Shown piece by piece: positions 58,901 through 64,000 of a DNA stretch of 64,000 bases (position 1 is the first letter of the stretch; each line of letters starts with the position of its first letter). The notes under the pieces were generated by a model, which searched no databases, was not told the origin of the DNA, and was given only the letters and a program-made list of their open reading frames with translations. Location of the stretch: assembly GCF_001411555.2 (NCBI RefSeq), contig NC_049903.1, positions 26,610,270 through 26,674,269 on the forward strand, written 5' to 3'. The stretch comes from Juglans regia. Lineage: Eukaryota > Streptophyta > Magnoliopsida > Fagales > Juglandaceae. The position numbers were made by a program, and so were the translations under genes.

Positions 58901-59168
58901 TTTTCTGAACTTGTTTGCTACAATGATAATGATAATTGCATGGTCTATATAGGTTGAGCAAAAGCAGAAACATTCCTTGCGGCCCTTACCTAGTTCTTTG
59001 CTACGCAGAGTTCTTGAGCTAGCCAAAATTCATCCGTATCCAAGAGTGCGCATCTCGAAGAATTTATGCGTAGGACAAGTTACCCCTGCCATGGTTCCTT
59101 CTGCAAGTAAAGGTACTCCTCCATCTAGTCTTGGTGGGAGAGCTGTAAAAAGGAAGAAGTATAATTGA
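49691..59168 (+). CDS. TRFL: TRF-like (TRFL) Myb-domain protein, 8 exons, 466 aa
   Basis: Exons: 49691-49699, 55436-55625, 57042-57091, 57363-57459, 57554-58110, 58398-58622, 58704-58760, 58953-59168. All splice sites are GT-AG and the sum is 1,401 nt. The first coding exon contributes only Met-Asn-Glu, with about 200 nt of probable 5' UTR before it. The N-terminal half is acidic and Ser-rich (LDGLLDEIDEVDDLDA). A basic stretch (KRLRKPTRRYIEEFSDKK, RARLGRPKKQKQ) precedes the single C-terminal Myb domain, about residues 330-388: RMWNPSEVIKLVDGISEYG, GRWTDIKRLLF, then IDLRDKWRNLLRAS across the exon 6/7 junction. VDLKDKWRN-type telobox Myb domains define plant TRF-like proteins (Arabidopsis TRFL3/6/8-type). 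Members without the plant-specific Myb extension are not shown to bind telomeres, and I do not see that extension clearly. Likely nuclear DNA-binding protein. Confidence 0.85.
49899..49945. repeat. TA microsatellite in TRFL intron 1
   Basis: An uninterrupted TA tract of more than 20 units soon after the first donor site. Confidence 0.95.
50556..52067 (+). mobile_element. Solo LTR, probably Ty3/gypsy, in TRFL intron 1
   Basis: It begins TGTAACAACC and ends GGTGTTACA, with TG...CA ends inside short inverted repeats. ATATA lies directly on both sides (50551-50555 and 52068-52072), fitting a 5-bp target duplication, though the site is low complexity. A TATA box (TATATAA, 50974-50980) lies inside, as expected for an LTR promoter. 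There is no coding sequence or second LTR, so I read it as a solo LTR of 1,512 bp. Confidence 0.75.
52390..53645 (-). mobile_element. Truncated hAT element in TRFL intron 1
   Basis: It contains a BED-finger ORF (52655-52963) and, on its promoter side, an AACCCTAA/TTAGGG palindromic array (53490-53640). GC-rich subterminal sequence near 52,430-52,510 resembles the ends of the 33.9-38.0 kb element. Most of the transposase is deleted. A 29-bp unit (AACAACAGCAGATTATCCCT ...) is repeated in tandem at about 53422-53480. Confidence 0.65.
52655..52963 (-). pseudogene. hAT transposase N-terminal fragment with BED zinc finger
   Basis: A 102-codon minus-strand frame with a Thr/Pro-rich start (TPTLTQTPMGPPKKK), then LVWEHFTKLEDGDSNDPQ and a BED finger with CNYC, GTSQMKDHLEEQC. 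The finger keeps its Cys-Cys-His-Cys/His ligands better than the copy at 36.6 kb. The catalytic and dimerisation domains are missing. Confidence 0.8.
53732..53934. mobile_element. GATGA-family MITE-like element, 53.7 kb
   Basis: The left end AGGCTGGTTTGGTTACAC and right end CGTAACCAAATAAGGC are imperfect inverted repeats, each followed inward by CATCTCATC blocks. It lies in TRFL intron 1. Confidence 0.6.
53946..55435. other. Remainder of TRFL intron 1
   Basis: No gene or outlined repeat recognised. A short TAA repeat lies near 54424-54442. Confidence 0.45.
56697..56788 (+). mobile_element. Extremely truncated LINE insertion with 18-bp TSD in TRFL intron 2
   Basis: A 56-bp insert (56715-56770) contains GGGATTAGTCGGGACACTA and CCCGGACACCCGGTGCCAAT followed by a poly(A) tail, the typical 3' end of a plant non-LTR element. 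It is flanked by AATATGGATGTCAAAGTG (56697-56714) and AATATGGATGTCGAAGTG (56771-56788), 17 of 18 identical. Confidence 0.85.
58180..58203. repeat. CT microsatellite in TRFL intron 5
   Basis: A CT tract about 70 bp after the exon 5 donor site. Confidence 0.9.
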
Positions 59169-59569
59169 AGCAGCATCATTGAATACGATACTCGGGAATT
59201 TCACATTAATTTTAGTTGTAAAAAACCTGCTTTCATTTGCTAGCTATGCTCTGCCCATAAACACCTAATTTTCCAGATATTCTCAGAATTCTGGTTAGAG
59301 AATGTGATGTATGCCAGCATAAGTGCGCCCAAACTTTAAAATTATAACAGCTGTGAAATATCTAACTGATGTTTAAACAAGAATAGTTTATCTTCTACCA
59401 TCTCAGCTTTTGTCATAATGTTTCAAACCTGGAGGTGCAGTGCACCCTCATGTAAGTAGTATCCATTTTTGGTTGTAAGAATATTCTCTAGTTCAAGTGA
59501 AATGGATGCTATCCATTTAGCATAAAACATTAGATACTTCGATCTGTTTTTGGGTGATTACAATTGGAA
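59169..59569 (+). other. Probable 3' UTR and downstream flank of the TRF-like gene
   Basis: Sequence after the TGA at 59166-59168. No canonical AATAAA was picked out with confidence. No other gene seen. Confidence 0.35.
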
Positions 59570-59849
59570 TAATGCTACTTGGCCATCTAAAATTTACCAC
59601 TCAGATGGTCTTCTTGACGTGGTGCCACCATGTGATGTCATGTGGTTTATTAAAAAACTAAAAAAACATAAACTAAAAGTGAGACAATCTATCTAGGGTT
59701 TCAATCTTCATATTATGTTATTGGACGCTCTTTTATTTTGAAGACGTTCTTTTATTTTTTTAATAAATCATATGGCGCTACATGGTGGTATCACGTCAAG
59801 AAGATCATCTGAGCAGTATGTTTCAGATGGCCCAGTAGTAGTACTCTTA
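59570..59849. mobile_element. Foldback MITE with about 85-bp arms
   Basis: The left arm includes TGGCCATCTAAAATTTACC, ACTCAGATGGTCTTCTTGAC and CACCATGTGATGTCATGTGG. The reverse complement of the right arm reads GGGCCATCTGAAACATACTG, GCTCAGATGATCTTCTTGAC and CACCATGTAGCGCCATATGA. Arms are separated by a loop of roughly 100 bp. Confidence 0.75.
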
Positions 59850-60330
59850 CACTTATTGCTATTGTTGTGGTTGATGGGTATTGGGACTGTGGGGTTGTGT
59901 TTTGCTTCAGAGTGAGGGTCTTGAAGGGTTAAGTTGGTGTTTGCTCTGTAATAGAATGACATAGAGTACTGACTTTTGACTTATTTTTAACTTAATTTGA
60001 TTATTGTGTGAAGGCATAAATGGTTTTACCGATCTATGCCTACCGGGATCTGTAGTTCAATATACTGGTAATACCACTTATGCCTACCATAGATAGTTAA
60101 AACAGATTCCGATCTACGGTAGGCATAGATTTGGGAATTGAGATGCAGGAAACTTTGTGATGCAATTTTCTACTGTTTATGATATTTTCTTCCTTCATGC
60201 AAGTTTAATGAAATGCATAAAAAAATCCAAATAATTTGCAAAAATAAAGCACCGAACTATTTACAATTAAAATATCAAATCACCAAATAGTTTGTACATA
60301 CTGATCTGAAGAGTAATGCTACTTATTATC

Positions 60331-60420
60331 CTATGATGTGGCAATAGATGATAGGTTGTCAATGCCACATCATCTAATGTTTATGATCTTTTCACCTATC
60401 ATCTAATGCCACATCATGAG
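60331..60420. repeat. Short inverted repeat (hairpin), 60.3 kb
   Basis: CTATGATGTGGCAATAGATG at 60331 pairs with the complement of CATCTAATGCCACATCATG ending near 60419, giving a stem of about 25-28 bp. A third related piece (TGCCACATCATCTAATG) lies in the loop. It is preceded by GAGTAATGCTAC. Confidence 0.65.
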
Positions 60421-60681
60421 ATGATGAGAAAATGAATGATGAATAGATTTTTTCCTGATTTGAAATGGAGAAAATATGATTCCCCATTGAAAGAGAAAAA
60501 TTAGTGAAGTAACACTTAAAAAAAACTATATTGTCAAAAAACATTGCAAGTTGTAAGCAAATTACAGACAGAGTATAAGCCTTAAAGAAGGCATCAGAGA
60601 CCCAAAAAAAAACTACCTACTACAACCCTCTAGATACATACACCATATAGTTCACATCACATACTCCATGCCCGCAATTTA

Positions 60682-60963
60682 TTAACCACTTCCATCTTTA
60701 TTACCATTACCATTATCTCCTTGAGAAGTGCCACCCCAGCCATTGTAATACTGTCTAGGTATGTTATGATGGTTGTCGATGTTGCCATCCGCGTATTGAA
60801 CTTTGCTCTCTTCTCTTCCACCTTCCACTGCTGTTCCTTTCTGAACATGGTATCGCTGCTCTTGTCGGTATGCTCCACACGACATAGCTCTCCACGGCAC
60901 TGCCAAGCAAGAGCTGGTCCCAATCACTAAAACAAGCAAGAACAGAGCTACAAGCTGTTTCAT
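60682..60963 (-). CDS. Small secreted peptide-like protein (93 aa), function unknown
   Basis: The minus-strand ATG at 60963 gives MKQLVALFLLVLVIGTSSCLA, a clear signal peptide, then a mature part of about 70 residues. That part is basic and Gln/Arg-rich in the middle (YRQEQRYHVQ) and has a polar C terminus with NIDNHHNIPRQYYNGWGG and a Gly/Asn/Asp-rich end. An in-frame ATG at 60993 would add ten residues in front of the signal peptide. I prefer 60963 because a TATA box at 61006-61013 would place the transcript start between the two ATGs. The conserved-looking DNHHNIPRQYYN stretch near the C terminus suggests a processed signalling peptide or cell-wall protein, but I do not recognise the family. 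No intron is needed. Confidence 0.6.
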   Translation of the reverse strand: MKQLVALFLLVLVIGTSSCLAVPWRAMSCGAYRQEQRYHVQKGTAVEGGREESKVQYADGNIDNHHNIPRQYYNGWGGTSQGDNGNGNKDGSG

Positions 60964-61005
60964 TTTTGCTTTGCTCTGTACATTCACAACCAAGTTGAGA
61001 CATTA

Positions 61006-61013
61006 TTTATATA
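61006..61013 (-). promoter_or_regulatory. TATA box of the small secreted protein gene
   Basis: On the minus strand TATATAAA lies 43 bp upstream of the ATG at 60963. This is the canonical plant TATA sequence and predicts a 5' UTR of roughly 15 nt. Confidence 0.6.
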
Positions 61014-61019
61014 GATGTA

Positions 61020-62211
61020 TATGCCAGTGTGAATCACGATACAAATGACAGTATTGAAAATTAAATCATGGTGTCGCCACTAAGAATGAGACAAGACACA
61101 GGGATTCATATATTATTTGACTAAAAAAATAGTTTTGTTTAAGAGCTAATACATCTCTCATGATGGCTAGGGGAACTGTGTCTGCAGCATGCAGCAGCCT
61201 CAACAGGGAAACTCCACTTTTAAGTGGAATTATTAACATAAGCAAAGTCAATAGAGCATAATGGATTTTCTCTAGTTGAGCTGATGTATTTTGTCACATT
61301 CTATCACTATCAAATCTCTCCTAATTTTGTTTTTTCTCCAATAAAATCTAAATTGTGGGTAGATCATGTCAGATGCCAAGTTTTATTCTTGATCCACTCA
61401 CAACATTAGGAGTGTTGAATCGAGCTGACGGCAACAATTTGCTCTCAGTTCTGTTAGTTTGATTGGAAACTACTAAACAAATATTAAAAATTAACTAAGA
61501 AAATAAAAACAAAAAATTCAAGAAAATTATCATTTATATAATTTAAATACCTGGAAGCTGTATTTCATGAGTTTCTATACTTCGAAATCATTGCATGATG
61601 CTTTCATTATTGATGGACTTGAATATCCTTGTCAATTTACGTACCAAACAATCATTCATTCAATGATGTCCCATTCAGCTCACAACTTCAGTACCCTTTT
61701 CACAACTATCTACTTCTCAGCAAGTAGTCCAATTTCTTTGAGTGTAGCAAATTTTTTACTCAAACTATGTCAAGGGTGTGTTTTCGATTTGGTTATCTTA
61801 GATGAAAATTTGGACCCTCTGAAAAATCATTTCCCCTTTGTCAATATTATCAAATGACTCATTTTTCGACTAAAGCAAGCAGTACAAAGTACTACTCCAG
61901 AACTCACCTCATCAAAATGATTGTTAAGTTTGTGTTTGGATGTTGAGGTGGCCTTAGATGATTTGAGTTGATCTGTGAATATTAGTGTTTTGTGAGTCAT
62001 ATTGAGATGTGTGTGTGTGTGTGTTTTTTTTTTTTTAAAAGAAAAAAAAAAGAGTGATCACATGTCCATGAGTGATCCCCCGCCCAAGTTTATTAATAAG
62101 TCCTTACTTGTGGCTAAGGAATACCATATACATAGTTTATCAATGCTAGGGACTTACAAATAAAAAACCCAAAAAAAAAAAAAAAATACATCAGCCCAAC
62201 GGAAAACTTAT
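61020..62211. other. Intergenic region, no recognised gene
   Basis: Short frames such as 61567-61857 resemble nothing known. A GT tract followed by T and A runs lies at about 62011-62051, and an A run at about 62169-62186. Confidence 0.4.
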
Positions 62212-62610
62212 TTACCCCTAAAGGTGAGCTAGCTGAACAGGTTTGGGCGAGATTTGTTTCAGTAGTTGGACGGCCTTCCTTGCAAGGAAAGCTATGGTGG
62301 GAGAGAGTTGAGTTCTTCCACAGAAGGGCAAAAATGTCTGTTAAGGGGGGTCAATTGATTGGTATCTTGCCTACCATTATTTCTTGGAGATTGTGGTGGA
62401 GAAGATGTCAAGAAAGAATGGAGGATAGAAGAATTTCTCTTGACTCAGTAATTGTAGCGATTAAATATTGGCTGGTTTGGGTGGCCTTGAAAGTTAAGGA
62501 ATCAAAGAAAATAAATGCATGCGATGAAACTATTTTGAGGAATTTGCAAATTCCTTTTAAATCTCTGACTAATAACATAGTAAAATTTGTTCAATGGAGG
62601 AGATCGATAG
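62212..62610 (+). pseudogene. Non-LTR retrotransposon fragment (ORF2 region after the reverse transcriptase)
   Basis: The frame reads KGELAEQVWARFVSVVGRPS, QGKLWWERVEFFHRRAK, ILPTIISWRLWWRRCQERME and SVIVAIKYWLVWVALKVKES. The ELAEQVW...W...ISWRLWWRRC pattern is typical of the segment between zf-RVT and RNase H of plant LINE-like elements. Neither the polymerase core nor the RNase H domain is nearby, so this is an isolated fragment. Confidence 0.6.
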
Positions 62611-62749
62611 TAGATTTCATATAACTGATCTTGAGTTTCGTATTGAAGGTTTAGAAACATCATTGCAAGAGAACTATTCGGTGGAAGTTGAGGATGAGCT
62701 TATCGTTTTTAAGGTAGAATTATCAACATGGAATGAGAGAGAGAGCAAG

Positions 62750-64000
62750 TGTAACATCCAGCTAGAAATTCATTGGTAGAATTTCTATTGACTTTAGGAA
62801 TCTCATGAAAATCCCATAAGTTTTTATGAATTGACCAATCGCATAGGTTTTACTCTATCAACATAGTCAGTGTTATCACTCACTATGGTGCTAGAAATAT
62901 GAGTTTTATTTATTTGAGGTGGTTAGAAGTGTCAGAATGCATTATGGTCCACGCCATTAGACTCAGTGGATTATTTAGAATTTTATGGCGTAATATCCTA
63001 TTTTCATAATTCCGGACGAAACGTCTGTTGGAAATTGTGAAATTATTTTTAGGGGCACTTCGAGATTGAATTTCGGTAAACGATTTTCACTATAGGTTAA
63101 TATGAATATTTAGGAATTTTTAGTATTAAGTTTATAATTCACTTTTTCGAAGTGAATAGTAACCTCAGTAAGTACACCAACTGCAGTGTTTCACATCACA
63201 GTGTGGAATGTCCAAATTAGATTAGAGAAATTTTATTTGGACACTTGGCAAGATCTTAGAGACACTTAGTGAATAATATTAGACACTTGGCACCATGAGG
63301 AGCGTTTGATAGATTTAAAGGAACCAAGCTGTGAAATCATGTCACTTAAGCAAAACCTTGTTTCATCTGCTCAACCAAATTGTGCCAGACCAAAGAGGTT
63401 TTCAATCCTAGTGAAACCCTAAATGGTGGCAATCCAATTGAAAGCCCAAAAGCTTTGTTGAAATCGAAACCCTAAACGGTTTCCCCAAAACCCTAAAGTT
63501 GGCCTCTAAACATTTTCTAATCCGATTTATAGCATTGAGTTTAATCACTTGATTAAATCACTTCCACATGCTATTAATCCTTCAAATTTGTGTTAGAACA
63601 TCATTATCCAACCTTGTTAACCTTGAAAAATTGTTTGGACCAAGTGATATTGGATTTGGGCTTGATAGCAACCCAAACCCTCTTTAAACCCCAAAATTTA
63701 GGCCCATTCGGTTTAGGCCCATCAAGGCCCACGAATTTGGTCACCATAGGATTGCTTCATGGCCAAGTTTTGTACCCCCACTTGGCTGGCCAGATCTTTA
63801 CAAGAAGGGCCTAGAAGGTTCTTGAAAGACAAAGCTAAGGGGCCACCTCACTCTTTCACTCTCACACTCCACCTTGAGAAAAGATCTTGGTCTGATTTTT
63901 ATGAGAAGAAAAGGCCAACACTCAACCATTCCTTCAGTCATATCACTTCCCATAACTTGTGTAAGAGGCTCTTCAGTCCACTTCCCACGAAAAGCAGCTC
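62750..64000 (+). mobile_element. Probable start of an LTR (runs off the window)
   Basis: TGTAACATCCAGC at 62750 resembles the start of the solo LTR at 50556 (TGTAACAACC) and of many plant gypsy LTRs. The following 1.25 kb has no coding similarity and is less AT-rich toward the end. The other end is outside the window, so this is tentative. Confidence 0.4.

Noticed and set aside
1..64000. CRISPR array, operon or bacterial-type regulatory system
   Set aside because: No regularly spaced identical repeats with unique spacers. Spliced genes and plant transposons show that the DNA is nuclear plant sequence.

Overview
This window is plant nuclear DNA. It is AT-rich, holds two long spliced genes with clean GT-AG introns, and is packed with plant transposable-element families. 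Repeats with GAGATGAG-type ends, together with the look of the FAR1-like and At4g04775-like pseudogenes, remind me of Fagales (walnut, hickory or oak relatives). That placement is an impression, not a proof.

Layout. 1-4.1 kb: decayed Helitron remnants (PIF1-type helicase, then a replication protein A-like gene). 4.6-14.9 kb (+): an intact 14-exon half-size ABC transporter of the ABCG24/ABCG28 clade (1,119 aa), with a TRIM retroelement and MITE-like repeats in its introns. 16.8-18.0 kb: a PIF/Harbinger transposase pseudogene split by a 139-bp CACTA-type MITE. 18.4-24.3 kb: an L1-type LINE bounded by a perfect 12-bp target-site duplication. About 235 bp of plastid 16S rRNA gene lies between its two ORFs. 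25.7-27.8 kb: nested non-autonomous hAT material. 30.8-33.6 kb and 38.5-39.1 kb: a CT-rich leader and a duplicated segment flanking a 4.0-kb hAT element (33.9-38.0 kb) with a broken transposase. 39.5 kb (+): GRF zinc-finger pseudogene. 42.8-46.2 kb (-): FAR1-related (MULE-type) pseudogene, convergent with the GRF pseudogene. 49.7-59.2 kb (+): an intact 8-exon TRF-like Myb protein gene (466 aa), whose 5.7-kb first intron carries a solo LTR and a truncated hAT. 60.7-61.0 kb (-): a gene for a small secreted peptide-like protein. 62.2-62.6 kb: LINE remnant. 62.75 kb to the end: probable start of an LTR.

Only three loci look functional: the ABCG transporter, the TRF-like Myb protein and the small secreted protein. 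I see no link between them. The most unusual signal is the plastid 16S fragment inside the LINE. Exon coordinates were read by eye from splice signals and family similarity; both multi-exon CDSs sum to a multiple of three and end in a stop.
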